From contig NZ_CAJFCL010000006.1 in assembly GCF_904063065.1 (NCBI RefSeq), positions 124,001 to 188,000 on the forward strand: DNA of 64,000 nucleotides. Direction: 5' to 3'. This document shows positions 8,387 to 19,345 of this stretch, one piece after another. Source of the DNA: Pseudomonas paraversuta (GTDB lineage Bacteria; Pseudomonadota; Gammaproteobacteria; Pseudomonadales; Pseudomonadaceae). Below the pieces are notes generated by a model. That model saw only the letters and a list, made by a program, of their open reading frames with translations, was not told the origin of the DNA and did not search any database. Made by a program: the position numbers and the translations under genes. Numbering within the stretch: position 1 is the first letter of the stretch; each line of letters begins with the position of its first letter.

Positions 8387-10637
8387 AGCGTGGCTCGCTG
8401 CGCCCTATGCGGCGGGTTTCGATGATGTTCGGCAGCTGCGAAATCCGCCCCAGCAAACGCCCCAATGCATCCAGCCCCGGGATCTCGATGGTCAAGGACA
8501 TCAACGCCGTGTTGTTTTCCTTGTTCGAGCGGGTATTGACCGCCAGCACGTTGATCCGCTCATTGAGCAGCACCTGGGACACGTCACGCAACAATCCCGA
8601 ACGGTCGTAGGCACGGATCTCGATATCGACCGGATAGGTCGAGACCGGGATCGGCCCCCAATTGACCTGAATGATCCGCTCTGGCTCACGACTGCCCAGT
8701 TGCAGCACCGAGGCGCAGTCCTGACGGTGAATGCTCACACCACGACCCTGGGTGATGTAGCCGACAATCGCATCGCCCGGCAGTGGCTGGCAGCATCCGG
8801 CCATTTGTGTCAGCAGGTTGCCCACGCCCTCGATCTGGATATCTCCACGCTTGCCCGGCTTGTAGCCGGTGGCCTTGCGGGGAATGAGCTCCATCTGCTC
8901 GTTGCCGCGCTCCGGCTCCACCAGCTGTTGCGCCAGGTTGATCAGTTGCGCCAACCGCAGATCGCCGGCACCGAGGGCCGCGTACATGTCCTCGGCGGTT
9001 CGCATGTTGGCTTTGTCAGCGAGCTTCTCGTAGTCCACACCCGGCAAGCCCAAACGGCTCAGCTCGCGCTCGAGCAAGGTTTTACCGGCGGCAACGTTCT
9101 GGTCGCGGGCCTGCAACTTGTACCAGTGAACGATCTTGGCCCGCGCCCGGGACGTGGTGATGTAGCCCAGGTTCGGGTTCAGCCAGTCGCGGCTCGGCGT
9201 GCCGTGCTTGCTGGTGATGATCTCGACTTGCTCACCCGTTTGCAGGGTGTAGTTGAGCGGCACGATGCGCCCGTTGATCTTGGCGCCACGGCAGTTGTGG
9301 CCGATCTCGGTATGCACCCGATAAGCGAAGTCCAGCGGTGTGGAGCCTTTGGGCAAGTCGATCGCATGACCGTCAGGGGTGAAGATATAAACCCGGTCCG
9401 GCTCGATATCGACCCGCAGCTGCTCGGCAAGGCCGCCAATGTCTCCCAGCTCTTCGTGCCATTCCAGCACCTGGCGCAACCACGAGATTTTCTCTTCGTA
9501 CTGGTTGGACCCGGCTTTTACGTCGGTGCCCTTGTAACGCCAGTGTGCGCAAACCCCCAGCTCCGCTTCTTCGTGCATGGCGTGGGTGCGGATCTGCACT
9601 TCCAGCACCTTGCCTTCAGGCCCGATCACCGCAGTGTGCAGCGAGCGGTAGCCGTTTTCCTTGGGGTTGGCGATGTAATCGTCGAACTCTTTGGGAATGT
9701 GTCGCCACAACGTGTGGACGATACCCAGCGCGGTATAGCAGTCGCGCATCTCCGGGACCAGAACCCGGACCGCACGCACGTCATAGATCTGGCTGAAGGC
9801 CAGGCCCTTGCGCTGCATTTTGCGCCAGATGGAATAGATATGTTTGGCCCGGCCGCTGATATCGGCGTCAACCCCGGTGGCCACCAGTTCAGTGCGCAAC
9901 TGGTTCATCACGTCACTGATAAAGCGCTCGCGATCAAGCCGGCGCTCATGCAGCAAAGTGGCAATCTGTTTGTACTGTTCAGGCTCGAGGTAGCGGAAGG
10001 ACAAGTCCTCCAGTTCCCACTTGATATGGCCGATACCCAGACGGTGTGCCAGCGGCGCGTAAATATCGAACACTTCGCGGGCAACCCGATTACGCTTTTC
10101 ATCCGGCGCATTCTTGACCGCACGAATGGCGCAGGTGCGCTCGGCCAGCTTGATCAGTGCCACACGCACGTCATCGACCATGGCGACCAGCATCTTGCGC
10201 AGGTTTTCGACCTGGCCCTGGGTGCCCAGCACCATGGACTGACGGGGACTGAGACTGGCGCTGATGGCCGCCATGCGCAGCACGCCATCAATCAGTTTGG
10301 CCACCACCGGACCAAAGCGCTGACTGACGGCAGGCAACTGCACCTGCCCTTCGCGAACACAGCGGTAAAGAATCGCTGCCACCAGAGAGTCTTGATCCAG
10401 CTTGAGATCAGCGAGAATCTCGGCGATTTCCAAACCGGTGCGAAAGCTCGACATGCCTTCGGCCCACAGGTTTTTAGCCGCATTGGCCTGCTGTTCCGCC
10501 TCACGCGCAAACTCGCACGCTTCCTTCAAGGCTTCACGGTCCAGCGCCGCATCGACACTCACCGCGTGATCAAGCCATGCCTCGAGGTTGAGACTGCCGT
10601 CGGTGTTGATCGGCTGGTGTGCTCTGACCTGTACCAT
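8385..10637 (-). CDS. relA: GTP pyrophosphokinase RelA ((p)ppGpp synthetase I)
   Basis: RelA makes (p)ppGpp when uncharged tRNA sits in a stalled ribosome. The 750-residue protein, starting MVQVRAHQPINTDGS, has the long-RSH order. First comes a pseudo-hydrolase domain (to about residue 200) with no HDxxED, so it should be synthetase-only. The synthetase domain follows with the EFDDYIANPKENGYRSLHT segment near 325-345, then the TGS domain (VYIFTPDGHAIDLPKGSTPLDFAY), the zinc-finger-like segment (MAGCCQPLPGDAIVGYITQG) and a C-terminal ACT domain. It lies between rlmD (119 bp upstream) and mazG. Confidence 0.97.
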   Translation of the reverse strand: MVQVRAHQPINTDGSLNLEAWLDHAVSVDAALDREALKEACEFAREAEQQANAAKNLWAEGMSSFRTGLEIAEILADLKLDQDSLVAAILYRCVREGQVQLPAVSQRFGPVVAKLIDGVLRMAAISASLSPRQSMVLGTQGQVENLRKMLVAMVDDVRVALIKLAERTCAIRAVKNAPDEKRNRVAREVFDIYAPLAHRLGIGHIKWELEDLSFRYLEPEQYKQIATLLHERRLDRERFISDVMNQLRTELVATGVDADISGRAKHIYSIWRKMQRKGLAFSQIYDVRAVRVLVPEMRDCYTALGIVHTLWRHIPKEFDDYIANPKENGYRSLHTAVIGPEGKVLEVQIRTHAMHEEAELGVCAHWRYKGTDVKAGSNQYEEKISWLRQVLEWHEELGDIGGLAEQLRVDIEPDRVYIFTPDGHAIDLPKGSTPLDFAYRVHTEIGHNCRGAKINGRIVPLNYTLQTGEQVEIITSKHGTPSRDWLNPNLGYITTSRARAKIVHWYKLQARDQNVAAGKTLLERELSRLGLPGVDYEKLADKANMRTAEDMYAALGAGDLRLAQLINLAQQLVEPERGNEQMELIPRKATGYKPGKRGDIQIEGVGNLLTQMAGCCQPLPGDAIVGYITQGRGVSIHRQDCASVLQLGSREPERIIQVNWGPIPVSTYPVDIEIRAYDRSGLLRDVSQVLLNERINVLAVNTRSNKENNTALMSLTIEIPGLDALGRLLGRISQLPNIIETRRIGRSEPR

Positions 10638-10756
10638 CTTGCTTACCTTCCCTACGACACAGATTCAATGTGTCAAAATCACCGCCCCTAATACCAACCA
10701 CGCGCTGCAGGGCTCAGCAGCACGGGGTTGCGGGCCAGTTGAAATAGACAGACGTC

Positions 10757-12109
10757 CTAGTCTGCTTCAAATAACGCCATCGCCTCGACATGCGCTGTTT
10801 GCGGGAACATATCGAGGATTGCGGCACGTTTTAACCGATAACCCTGCTTCATCAACTCAAGGGTGTCGCGCGCCAGCGTTGCCGGGTTGCACGACACATA
10901 CACCAAACGCTTGGCACCCAGCCCCGCCAGTTTGCGCACCACTTCATAAGCCCCGTCACGCGGCGGGTCGAGCAGTACGGCGGCAAAGCCCTCTTTGGCC
11001 CAGGCTGCGTCGTCCAGCGGCTGCGACAAGTCCGCCTGGAAAAACGCTGCATTATTCAGCTTGTTACTGACCGCGTTTTGCGCGGCGCGTTCGACCATGG
11101 TCGCAACACCTTCGACAGCCACCACCTCGCGCACCTGGCTCGCCAGCGGTAATGCGAAGTTACCCAGCCCACAGAACAAGTCAAGAACCCGTTCATCAGC
11201 TTGCGGAGCAAGCCACGCTAATGCTTGGGACACCATCGCTTCGTTGACGCCGGCGTTGACCTGAACAAAATCGCCCGGGCGATAGGCCAACTCCAGATTC
11301 CACGTCTGCAAACGGTAGCCCAGGTTCTGGTTCACATCGACCGGCTGTGGCCCGGCGTCGCCATGCAGCCACAGCTGGGCGTCATGGGTGAGGCAAAATG
11401 CTTGTAAAACCTGCATGTCGGCATCGTTAAGGGGTGCCATATGACGCAGCAACACGGCAATCGCCGAACCGCTGAACAGTTCGACATGCCCCAAAGCCTT
11501 GGGATTGCTCAGTTGACGCAACATGGCAGGCAACCCGGCCATGATAGGTTGCAATGCCTGTACCAACACCAAACAGTGATCGATGGCCACGATGTCCTGA
11601 CTGCCGGCAGCGCGGAAACCGACCTCCAGGTGCTTGGCCCGCGCATCCCAGCGCACGGCAATGCGTGCCCGGCGGCGATAGCCGAACTCGGGGCCGGTCA
11701 GCGGCGGCGCCCACTCCTGAGGTTCGACACCGGCCACGCGGGACAGTTGCTCGGCGAGCATGCGCTGTTTAAGTGCAAGCTGCTCTTCATGGGGCAAGTG
11801 TTGCAGGCTGCAACCACCGCATTTACCTGCATGGGCACAAGGGGCCACGCGTCGTACGTCGCTGGCCTTGAACACGCGCTCGGTGCGCGCTTCGACGACT
11901 TTACCGTGCGCACCCAGAACCCGTGCTTCTACTTCCTCTGCGGCCAGGGCGCCCGAGACAAACCAGGTACGCCCTTCTACAAAGGCTATGCCACGGCCAT
12001 CGTTGGCCAGACGCTCGATGTTCAAACGCTGTTTTTTGCCCACAGGCACTTGCGCAGCCTTGGTACCGCCAGCTGGCTGGAAGCGCAGCCCTCTTTCTTG
12101 CTTAGCCAT
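10757..12109 (-). CDS. rlmD: 23S rRNA (uracil(1939)-C5)-methyltransferase RlmD
   Basis: RlmD (formerly RumA) methylates U1939 of 23S rRNA using SAM. The 450-residue protein has an N-terminal TRAM domain ([20 protein letters not shown]), the four-Cys iron-sulfur cluster segment [14 protein letters not shown] with a further upstream Cys, the SAM-binding [14 protein letters not shown], the LDPPRDGA motif and the catalytic Cys in [12 protein letters not shown]. Its start overlaps the cysM stop by one base (TGATG on the minus strand), so translation is coupled. The cysM-rlmD-relA order is conserved in pseudomonads. Confidence 0.97.
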   Translation of the reverse strand: MAKQERGLRFQPAGGTKAAQVPVGKKQRLNIERLANDGRGIAFVEGRTWFVSGALAAEEVEARVLGAHGKVVEARTERVFKASDVRRVAPCAHAGKCGGCSLQHLPHEEQLALKQRMLAEQLSRVAGVEPQEWAPPLTGPEFGYRRRARIAVRWDARAKHLEVGFRAAGSQDIVAIDHCLVLVQALQPIMAGLPAMLRQLSNPKALGHVELFSGSAIAVLLRHMAPLNDADMQVLQAFCLTHDAQLWLHGDAGPQPVDVNQNLGYRLQTWNLELAYRPGDFVQVNAGVNEAMVSQALAWLAPQADERVLDLFCGLGNFALPLASQVREVVAVEGVATMVERAAQNAVSNKLNNAAFFQADLSQPLDDAAWAKEGFAAVLLDPPRDGAYEVVRKLAGLGAKRLVYVSCNPATLARDTLELMKQGYRLKRAAILDMFPQTAHVEAMALFEAD

Positions 12110-13011
12110 CAGTTCGGCTCATCGTAAATGCCGGTCGACAGATAACGATCGCCCCGGTCGCAAATGATCGCGACCATCACCGCATTTTCGACTTCCTGGG
12201 ACAAGCGCAGCATCGCTGCCACTGCCCCGCCTGAAGACACACCGCAGAAAATGCCTTCTTCCCGGGCCAGGCGACGCGTCACGTCTTCGGCTTCGCGCTG
12301 GGCCATGTCGACGATCCGGTCAACCCGGTCGGCCTGATAAATCTTGGGCAGATACTCATGTGGCCAACGACGGATGCCCGGAATGGCGGCGCCCTCCATC
12401 GGCTGCAAACCGACGATCTGCACGTTCGGGTTTTGCTCTTTGAGATAGCGCGAAACGCCCATGATGGTGCCGGTGGTACCCATCGAACTGATGAAGTGGG
12501 TGATCGTACCCTGGGTCTGGCGCCAGATTTCCGGGCCGGTGCTGGTGTAATGCGCCTCGGGGTTATCACCGTTGGCGAACTGATCGAGCACCTTGCCACG
12601 GCCTTCGGCCTGCATCTTGTCGGCCAGGTCGCGGGCCCCTTCCATGCCCTCTTCCTGGCTGACCAGAATCAGCTCGGCGCCATAGGCGGTCATGGCGGCC
12701 TTGCGCTCGGCACTGGAATTGTCGGGCATGATCAGGATCATCTTGTAGCCCTTGATCGCGGCAGCCATCGCCAGCGCAATCCCGGTATTGCCCGAGGTGG
12801 CTTCAATCAAGGTATCGCCGGCCTGGATCTGGCCGCGGTTTTCGGCGCGGCTGATCATCGACAGAGCCGGGCGATCCTTGACCGAACCCGCAGGGTTATT
12901 CCCTTCGAGCTTGAGCAACAAGGTATTGGTGGTGTCTCCCGCCAGGCGCTGCAAGCGCACCAGCGGGGTGTTGCCGACGCAATCGGCGATAGTTGGGTAC
13001 TGCAATATCAT
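12109..13011 (-). CDS. cysM: Cysteine synthase B (O-acetylserine sulfhydrylase)
   Basis: CysM is a PLP enzyme that forms cysteine from O-acetylserine and sulfide or thiosulfate. The start giving [21 protein letters not shown] yields 300 residues, the family length; a longer frame upstream has no conserved sequence. The PLP Lys is in [14 protein letters not shown], the phosphate loop is [15 protein letters not shown] and GTTGTI, and the C-terminal SSGGAVAAM segment is present. It is the first gene of the cysM-rlmD pair. The 201 bp upstream contain no gene and separate it from the histidine kinase gene on the same strand. Confidence 0.96.
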   Translation of the reverse strand: MILQYPTIADCVGNTPLVRLQRLAGDTTNTLLLKLEGNNPAGSVKDRPALSMISRAENRGQIQAGDTLIEATSGNTGIALAMAAAIKGYKMILIMPDNSSAERKAAMTAYGAELILVSQEEGMEGARDLADKMQAEGRGKVLDQFANGDNPEAHYTSTGPEIWRQTQGTITHFISSMGTTGTIMGVSRYLKEQNPNVQIVGLQPMEGAAIPGIRRWPHEYLPKIYQADRVDRIVDMAQREAEDVTRRLAREEGIFCGVSSGGAVAAMLRLSQEVENAVMVAIICDRGDRYLSTGIYDEPN

Positions 13012-13212
13012 GGCGTATTCGCAATCCAGACCGCGGGGTCGCACATCATACCGACAAACGCCCACAGCCCATATCACGCAAAGTACGGTGCTTATGGCGA
13101 AAGGCTATAAGCCTCCCGGGCAAACACTGCAAACCCGGTGGCACACGGCTTGCCTGTGAAGTGAACAACCCGGGGTGAAAAAACCCCAGCGCCGGTAAGC
13201 CCCCACAAGTAA

Positions 13213-14586
13213 TCAGGGCTGCCCGGAACTGGCCGGTAACCGGATATGCACCCGCAAGCCCGGCCCGACATTTTCCGCCCACAAACTGCCGCCCTGCAGC
13301 CGCAGCGCATTGCGCGCAATGCTCAGGCCCAGACCAAAGCCACCATCACCCGGGCGTGAACCATCGAGCCGGGTAAAGGGGGCGAAGATCCGTTCCAGCT
13401 CTTCAGGCGCCACCCCGCCGCCCTGATCATCGAGCCACAAATGCCACATCTCGCCCTCGCGCTGCCCGTTCAGACTGACAGTACCTTCGGCCGGAGAGTG
13501 ACGAATGGCATTACGCAGGATGTTCTCCAGGGCCTGGGCCAGGCTGTTCAAATGCCCTCGCACCCAACAATCAGCTTCAACAAAGCAGGGCAACCGCGAT
13601 TGCGGCCAGCCACTTTCAAAGCCGGCGTTTTCAGTGAGCATCTCCCACAGCGCCTGGATCTGAATGTCTTCCACCGGCAACGGCCCGCGTTCGGCATCCA
13701 GCCAGGCCAGTTGCAGGGTGTCTTCGACCAGCCGCTGCATGCCGTCAACTTCACGGCCCAGGCGTTCGCGCAGGGCCTCAAGGTCCTGCTCGCTGTCACA
13801 GGCCACCCGCAGCCGACTCAAAGGCGTTCGCAGCTCATGGGACAAGTCGCGCAGCAGTTGTTGCTGCTGGTTGACGGTACTTTGCAGGCGCTCGGACATT
13901 TGATCGAATGCCCGCCCCAGGTCCCCCAACTCGTCCTGACGGCTGGTGGTCTGGCTCGACAGCCTTGTACCCAGCTGATCGGCCCGCCAGGCGCTGGCCT
14001 GCTCGCGCAAATGGTTCAGCGGCACGATCAGTAAGCGGTACAGCCCCACACATAGCAGCAACGTGAACAGGCCCGGAATCACACCGTTGGTGAGAATGCG
14101 CCAGATCAGTTGCGAATGGCCCGGCATAAAGCGCTGGGGCAGTTCAATAATCAGGTACCCCGCAGAAGTATCCTTGGGGAACGGCACCTTGATCCACGGC
14201 CGGGCCGTTCTGACGTGGCTGATGGGCCAGTCCAGACCGCGAAGAAAGGTCATTCGCTGACTTTCGGTCTCGCTCAGCGGATAACTGCTGAGTGCTTGCA
14301 GGTCCTGCCCCACCACACCGATCCAGCCCGGCTCCTTGCGCCCCATCTTCTGCAACCACTGGTCGACACCCGCTTGCTGGCCGGTCTCCCAGGCGCGTTC
14401 GGCCTCCCCCGCATAGCGCACCAGGGTGCTCTGTGCCAGCTCGGTTAAATAGCCGGTGCGCTTGTCCATGTAGCGGCCCCAGGACCAACTGAGCCAGATC
14501 ATCAACAAACAAAAAGCCACCAGCAAACACGCCAGTTTCCAGAACACCGAATGCTTGCCGGGCACCTTACAGCGCATCGCTGGCAC
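13213..14586 (-). CDS. Two-component sensor histidine kinase
   Basis: The 457-residue inner-membrane kinase has a first membrane segment at about residues 14-34, a periplasmic sensor of about 120 residues, a second membrane segment near 160-180, a HAMP domain, the HisKA site LRDLSHELRTPLSRLRVA and an ATPase domain with N, G1 (DDQGGGVAPEELERIFAPF) and G2 (GDGGFGLGLSIARN) boxes. It overlaps the response-regulator gene by 20 bp, so it is co-expressed with it. By position between cysM and gacS it matches the PAO1 pair named pirR/pirS (enterobactin sensing), but no receptor gene is beside it here, so the signal is unknown. Confidence 0.88.
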   Translation of the reverse strand: MPAMRCKVPGKHSVFWKLACLLVAFCLLMIWLSWSWGRYMDKRTGYLTELAQSTLVRYAGEAERAWETGQQAGVDQWLQKMGRKEPGWIGVVGQDLQALSSYPLSETESQRMTFLRGLDWPISHVRTARPWIKVPFPKDTSAGYLIIELPQRFMPGHSQLIWRILTNGVIPGLFTLLLCVGLYRLLIVPLNHLREQASAWRADQLGTRLSSQTTSRQDELGDLGRAFDQMSERLQSTVNQQQQLLRDLSHELRTPLSRLRVACDSEQDLEALRERLGREVDGMQRLVEDTLQLAWLDAERGPLPVEDIQIQALWEMLTENAGFESGWPQSRLPCFVEADCWVRGHLNSLAQALENILRNAIRHSPAEGTVSLNGQREGEMWHLWLDDQGGGVAPEELERIFAPFTRLDGSRPGDGGFGLGLSIARNALRLQGGSLWAENVGPGLRVHIRLPASSGQP

Positions 14587-15295
14587 TCAAGACGTACCCC
14601 TTGCCCCACACCGTACGCACTTCCCGTGTGTGGTAGCCGATGGTTTTGAGTTTTCGCCGGATCTGGCTGATATGCATGTCCAGGCTGCGGTCGTGGGCCG
14701 CATAGCCGCGCTGCAGCACCTGTTGATAGAGGAATGCCTTGCTCAGTACTTCATCGGGATTGCGCTGCAGCGTGTCGAGCAAACGGTATTCACTGCGGGT
14801 CAGGCCGGCCCATTGCTGGCCATAGCGCACATCGGCAGTTTCTTCATCGACAAACAGCTCGCACTCGCCCGGGGCCCCATCCGCCACCGGTGCCTGGCGC
14901 GGCATGCGGTCCAGCGCGACCCGGCGCAGGATGGCCTGAATCCGCACCCGCAATTCGGCCATGCTGAACGGTTTGGGCAAGTAGTCATCGGCTCCCAGCT
15001 GAAAGCCGCTGATACGATCCGCCTCGGCCCCCAGGGCAGACATCAGAATCACTGGCAGTGCATGGGTCTGGCGCAATTGCGTGAGCACCTGCAGGCCATT
15101 CATGCCCGGCAGCAGGATATCCATCAGCACCACGTCAAACGGTTCTTGCCGGGCACGTGCCAGCCCCTCCTGACCGTTTTGACACCAAACGACCTCAAAC
15201 CCGCAGCGCAGCAACTGCTCATGCAGGTAGGCGCCCAGAACAGGGTCGTCTTCAATCGCCAACAGGCGGGACGGGCTAACAGCTACGGGATTCAT
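14567..15295 (-). CDS. Two-component response regulator, OmpR/PhoB type
   Basis: The 242-residue regulator (start MNPVAVSPSRLLAIEDDPVL; an upstream in-frame ATG is less likely) has a receiver domain with the acidic pair EDD, the phospho-acceptor Asp in VVLMDILLPGMNG and the Lys of DDYLPKPF. A C-terminal winged helix follows (LTRSEYRLLDTLQRNPDEVLSKAFLYQQ, then SLDMHISQIRRKL and VWGKGYVL). It is the first gene of the pair with the kinase and diverges from gacS. The pair resembles PirR/PirS by position only. Confidence 0.88.
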   Translation of the reverse strand: MNPVAVSPSRLLAIEDDPVLGAYLHEQLLRCGFEVVWCQNGQEGLARARQEPFDVVLMDILLPGMNGLQVLTQLRQTHALPVILMSALGAEADRISGFQLGADDYLPKPFSMAELRVRIQAILRRVALDRMPRQAPVADGAPGECELFVDEETADVRYGQQWAGLTRSEYRLLDTLQRNPDEVLSKAFLYQQVLQRGYAAHDRSLDMHISQIRRKLKTIGYHTREVRTVWGKGYVLSASDAL

Positions 15296-15495
15296 TAGCG
15301 TCTGCAAGTAATTCTCAATCATCGATTATTCAATATTGGGCCACCACGAGCAACCGGCACAGGGTCTACAAAGCCTGATCCAGGCCTTGACGACAAATTT
15401 TCACGGATTTGCCATGCTTCAAATGGCTACACTGGCACCTGGCCTGCGCCGGACGCTCAGGAAACACTTATAAAAATGTAGGGCTGGAGAGTTGC

Positions 15496-18261
15496 GTGCT
15501 TAAGAACCTGGGTATCAAAGGTCGTGTGTTGTTGCTCACGTTATTGCCCGTCACGCTGATGGCGATGGTACTGGGTGGCTACTTCACGTGGTTGCAGCAG
15601 TCAGAGCTGCAAGCGCAACTGTTGCAACGCGGCGAAATGATCGCCGAACAGCTCGCCCCCCTGGCTGCCCCCGCAATGGGCCGCAATGACATTGCCCTGC
15701 TGACCCGCATCGCCAACGAAGCCCTGGAACAACAAGATGTAAGGTCCGTGGCATTCCTTGATGCCAACCACGAGCCTCTGGTGCATGCCGGCCCCACCAT
15801 GATCAACCAGCCGCCACTGGGTTACGGCACCCAACTACAGCAGCGCTCCGACAACGATGCCACACGCTATCTGTTGCCCGTATTTGGTCGTCATCGCAAC
15901 CTGGCGGGCGATGTAATACCTAACGAAGCCCATCGCCTGCTGGGCTGGGTCGAGCTTGAACTGTCCCATAACAACATGCTGCTGCGCGGCTACCGCAGCC
16001 TGTTTGCCAGCTTGATGCTGATTGTCAGCGGACTGGTGTTTACCACGCTGCTGGCATTGCGTTTGAGTCGCACGATCAATGCTCCCCTGGACCGGATCAA
16101 ACATGCCGTGTCCCAGCTCAAGGACGGCAAGTTGCAAACCCGCTTGCCACCCCTGGGCAGCCACGAGCTGGACGAACTGGCCTCCGGCATCAACCGCATG
16201 GCCGAAACCCTGCAAAATGCCCAGGAAGAACTGCAACACAGCGTCGACCAAGCCACCGAGGACGTGCGTCAAAACCTCGAAACCATCGAGATCCAGAACC
16301 TGGAGCTCGATCTGGCCCGCAAGGAAGCGCTTGAGGCCAGCCGCATCAAGTCCGAATTTCTGGCCAACATGAGCCACGAAATCCGCACCCCGCTCAATGG
16401 CATCCTGGGCTTCACCCACTTGCTGCAAAAAAGCGAGCTGACACCCCGCCAGTACGATTACCTGAGCACCATAGAGAAATCTGCCGACAGCCTGCTGGGC
16501 ATCATCAACGAGATTCTGGACTTCTCGAAAATCGAAGCCGGCAAGCTGGTACTGGACAGTACCCCGTTCAACCTGCGCGACCTGTTGCAGGACACCTTGA
16601 CCATCCTTGCCCCGTCAGCCCACGAAAAAAGCCTGGAGCTGGTCAGTCTGGTCTACCGCGACACACCCCTGTCGCTGATTGGCGATCCGTTACGGCTCAA
16701 GCAAATCCTCACCAACCTGGTCAACAACGCCATCAAGTTCACCCGCGAGGGCACGATTGCGGTGCGGGCCATGCTCGAAGATGAAGATGACAATAATACC
16801 GACGGCTGCGTGCAGTTGCGCATCAGCGTGCAAGACACAGGTATCGGCCTGACCAGCCAGGATGTACGGGCACTGTTCCAGGCCTTTAGCCAGGCCGACA
16901 ATTCCCTGTCACGCCAACCCGGCGGTACTGGCCTGGGACTGGTCATTTCCAAGCGTCTGGTGGAACAGATGGGCGGCGAAATTGGCGTTGAGAGCACCCC
17001 CGGCGAAGGCTCGGTGTTCTGGATCAGCGTCAAGCTGCCCAAAGCCCGCGACGATGCTGAAGATTTGCCCGCCGCCCCGCTGCCGGGCCGGCGCGTAGCC
17101 TTGCTGGAGAAACACGATCTGGCACGCCAGGCATTGCAGCATCAACTGGAAGACTGCGGACTTGAAGTCACGCCGTTTACCACCCTGGAGAAGCTCACCA
17201 ATTGCGTGACCGGTGCCCATCAGACCCCTCAGGCCATTGATCTGGCGGTCCTTGGGGTCACGGCCAAAGACATGCCGCCCGAGCGCCTCAACCAGCATAT
17301 TTGGGACCTCGAACATATGGGCTGCAAAGTCCTGGTGCTGTGCCCGACTACCGAGCAGGTCCTGTTCAATACGGCGGTGCCCAATCCCCACAGCCAGTTG
17401 CAATCCAAACCTGCCTGCACCCGGAAACTGCGGCGCACCCTGGCCGACCTGATCAACCCGCGACAGGCCCGCACCGAGCCCGGCGAACTGCTGGCCAGCC
17501 GTGCACCGCGGATTTTGTGCGTCGATGACAACCCGGCCAACCTGTTGCTGGTGCAAACCCTTCTGGAAGACATGGGGTCCAAGGTAACGGCCGTGGACAG
17601 CGGCTATGCCGCCATTGAAGCGGTCAAGAATGAAGCCTTCGACCTGGTGCTGATGGACGTCCAGATGCCCGGCATGGACGGGCGGGAAACCACCGAAGTG
17701 GTGCGCCAGTGGGAAACCGGGCAGCACAATGCGCCGCTGCCCATTGTCGCGCTGACGGCCCACGCCATGGCCAACGAAAAACGCGCCCTGCTGCAGAGCG
17801 GCATGGACGACTACCTGACCAAACCCATCAGCGAACGGCAGTTGGCGCAAGTGGTGCTGAAGTGGACCGGGCTGGCGTTGCGCAATCAAGTCCAGGACAG
17901 CGGCTACGAGCCTGCCCGCCCCAACGCCAAACTACCGATTCTTGATCACGAAGAAGGCCTGCGACTGGCCGCTGGTAAAGCCGATCTGGCTATCGACATG
18001 CTGGCCATGCTTCTGGCCTCGCTGGAGGCAGATCGTGAAGCGATCCTGTTGGCGCGCAAGGACCAGGACAACAATGCACTGATCGAACGCGTACACCGTT
18101 TGCACGGTGCAACACGTTACTGCGGGGTACCGCAATTGCGTGCCGCCTGCCAGCGCAGCGAAACCCTGCTCAAGCAAGAAAGCCCGCACGCCTACGCCGC
18201 CCTCAACGAACTGGACGAGGCCATTATCCGCCTGGCCAAAGAGGCACGCAGTACCGCGTAA
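15496..18261 (+). CDS. gacS: Hybrid sensor histidine kinase GacS (BarA/LemA)
   Basis: GacS phosphorylates GacA, which switches on the small RNAs that titrate RsmA/CsrA and so controls secondary metabolism and biofilm. The GTG start giving (V/M)[20 protein letters not shown] yields 921 residues, the family length; the frame upstream lacks conserved sequence. Domains in order: membrane segment about 10-30, periplasmic loop, second membrane segment near 170-190, HAMP, HisKA ([16 protein letters not shown]), ATPase ([18 protein letters not shown]), receiver ([15 protein letters not shown]...[13 protein letters not shown]) and C-terminal HPt with phospho-His in [13 protein letters not shown]. All key residues are intact, so this is not one of the frequent gac phase-variant nulls. 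ldhA follows 44 bp later. Confidence 0.96.
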   Translation: MLKNLGIKGRVLLLTLLPVTLMAMVLGGYFTWLQQSELQAQLLQRGEMIAEQLAPLAAPAMGRNDIALLTRIANEALEQQDVRSVAFLDANHEPLVHAGPTMINQPPLGYGTQLQQRSDNDATRYLLPVFGRHRNLAGDVIPNEAHRLLGWVELELSHNNMLLRGYRSLFASLMLIVSGLVFTTLLALRLSRTINAPLDRIKHAVSQLKDGKLQTRLPPLGSHELDELASGINRMAETLQNAQEELQHSVDQATEDVRQNLETIEIQNLELDLARKEALEASRIKSEFLANMSHEIRTPLNGILGFTHLLQKSELTPRQYDYLSTIEKSADSLLGIINEILDFSKIEAGKLVLDSTPFNLRDLLQDTLTILAPSAHEKSLELVSLVYRDTPLSLIGDPLRLKQILTNLVNNAIKFTREGTIAVRAMLEDEDDNNTDGCVQLRISVQDTGIGLTSQDVRALFQAFSQADNSLSRQPGGTGLGLVISKRLVEQMGGEIGVESTPGEGSVFWISVKLPKARDDAEDLPAAPLPGRRVALLEKHDLARQALQHQLEDCGLEVTPFTTLEKLTNCVTGAHQTPQAIDLAVLGVTAKDMPPERLNQHIWDLEHMGCKVLVLCPTTEQVLFNTAVPNPHSQLQSKPACTRKLRRTLADLINPRQARTEPGELLASRAPRILCVDDNPANLLLVQTLLEDMGSKVTAVDSGYAAIEAVKNEAFDLVLMDVQMPGMDGRETTEVVRQWETGQHNAPLPIVALTAHAMANEKRALLQSGMDDYLTKPISERQLAQVVLKWTGLALRNQVQDSGYEPARPNAKLPILDHEEGLRLAAGKADLAIDMLAMLLASLEADREAILLARKDQDNNALIERVHRLHGATRYCGVPQLRAACQRSETLLKQESPHAYAALNELDEAIIRLAKEARSTA

Positions 18262-18305
18262 CCAGGTAAGACCGTCACCACCCCACACACCCCAAGGAAG
18301 ATCTC

Positions 18306-19295
18306 ATGCGCACGATCCTGTTCAGCAGCCAGACCTACGACCGCGACAGTTTTACTGCCGCCGCGCAACCCGAGGGTCTTGAACTGCACTTTCAACCGGC
18401 GCGCCTGAGCCTCGATACCGCGGCCATTGCCCATGATTACGAGGTGGTCTGCCCGTTCATCAACGACGATTTGAGTGCCCCGGTACTGGAGCACCTGGCC
18501 GCTGGCGGAACCCGCCTGATCGCCCTGCGCTCGGCCGGCTACAACCATGTCGATCTTGCCGCCGCCAAGCGCCTGGGTTTGAGCGTTGTGCGGGTTCCCG
18601 CCTACTCGCCCCATGCTGTGGCCGAACATGCCGTGGCCCTGATCCTGGCGCTTAACCGCCGCCTGCACCGCGCCTACAACCGAACCCGCGAAGGCGACTT
18701 CACCCTGCACGGGCTGACCGGCTTTGACCTGGTCGGCAAGACCGTCGGCGTGGTCGGAACCGGCCAGATCGGCGCGACCTTCGGCAAAATCATGGCCGGC
18801 TTCGGCTGCAAGCTGCTGTGTTTTGACCCGTATCCAAATGCACAACTGCTGGCACTGGGTGCGCAGTATGTAAGCTTGCCCGAGCTGCTGGCAGGCTCGC
18901 ATATCATCAGCCTGCACTGCCCGCTGACTGCGGATAACAAGCACCTGATCAACAGCCAGTCGCTGGCGACCCTCAAACATGGCGCCATGCTGATCAATAC
19001 CGGGCGCGGTGCACTGGTCAACACACCGGCACTGATCGAGGCGCTGAAAAGTGGTCAGTTGGGCTACCTGGGACTGGATGTGTACGAGGAGGAAGCCCAG
19101 CTGTTCTTTGAGGACCGCTCCGATTTACCGTTGCAGGATGACGTACTGGCGCGGCTGCTGACCTTCCCCAACGTGATCATTACTGCGCACCAGGCCTTTC
19201 TCACCCGCGAGGCACTCAGCGCGATTGCCGGCACCACACTGGACAACATTGCGGCCTGGAGCAACGGCACGCCACAAAACCTGATCGAAGGTTGA
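18306..19295 (+). CDS. ldhA: D-lactate dehydrogenase (fermentative, NAD-dependent)
   Basis: The 329-residue 2-hydroxyacid dehydrogenase reduces pyruvate to D-lactate with NADH. The Rossmann motif GVVGTGQIGATFG is near residue 150. Catalytic residues are visible as Arg in NTGRGALVNTPAL, Glu in the LDVYEEEAQLFFED segment and His in ITAHQAFLTREAL. A ribosome site AAGGAAG precedes the ATG. It follows gacS after 44 bp with no terminator seen between, so part of its transcription may come from gacS; the gacS-ldhA order is conserved in pseudomonads. Two small genes of unknown role follow. Confidence 0.93.
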   Translation: MRTILFSSQTYDRDSFTAAAQPEGLELHFQPARLSLDTAAIAHDYEVVCPFINDDLSAPVLEHLAAGGTRLIALRSAGYNHVDLAAAKRLGLSVVRVPAYSPHAVAEHAVALILALNRRLHRAYNRTREGDFTLHGLTGFDLVGKTVGVVGTGQIGATFGKIMAGFGCKLLCFDPYPNAQLLALGAQYVSLPELLAGSHIISLHCPLTADNKHLINSQSLATLKHGAMLINTGRGALVNTPALIEALKSGQLGYLGLDVYEEEAQLFFEDRSDLPLQDDVLARLLTFPNVIITAHQAFLTREALSAIAGTTLDNIAAWSNGTPQNLIEG

Positions 19296-19345
19296 AAGGC
19301 CAGACCTCGGCTGCGTGCTAGCATAGCGGCCTATTTGGAGGACCC

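Noticed and set aside
8358-10691. A 777-codon open frame on the plus strand
   Set aside because: It is antisense to relA, has no domain pattern, and is a by-product of high-GC codon use.
13213-15295. Naming the two-component pair pirR/pirS
   Set aside because: Only the position agrees; no enterobactin receptor gene is adjacent, so no symbol was assigned.
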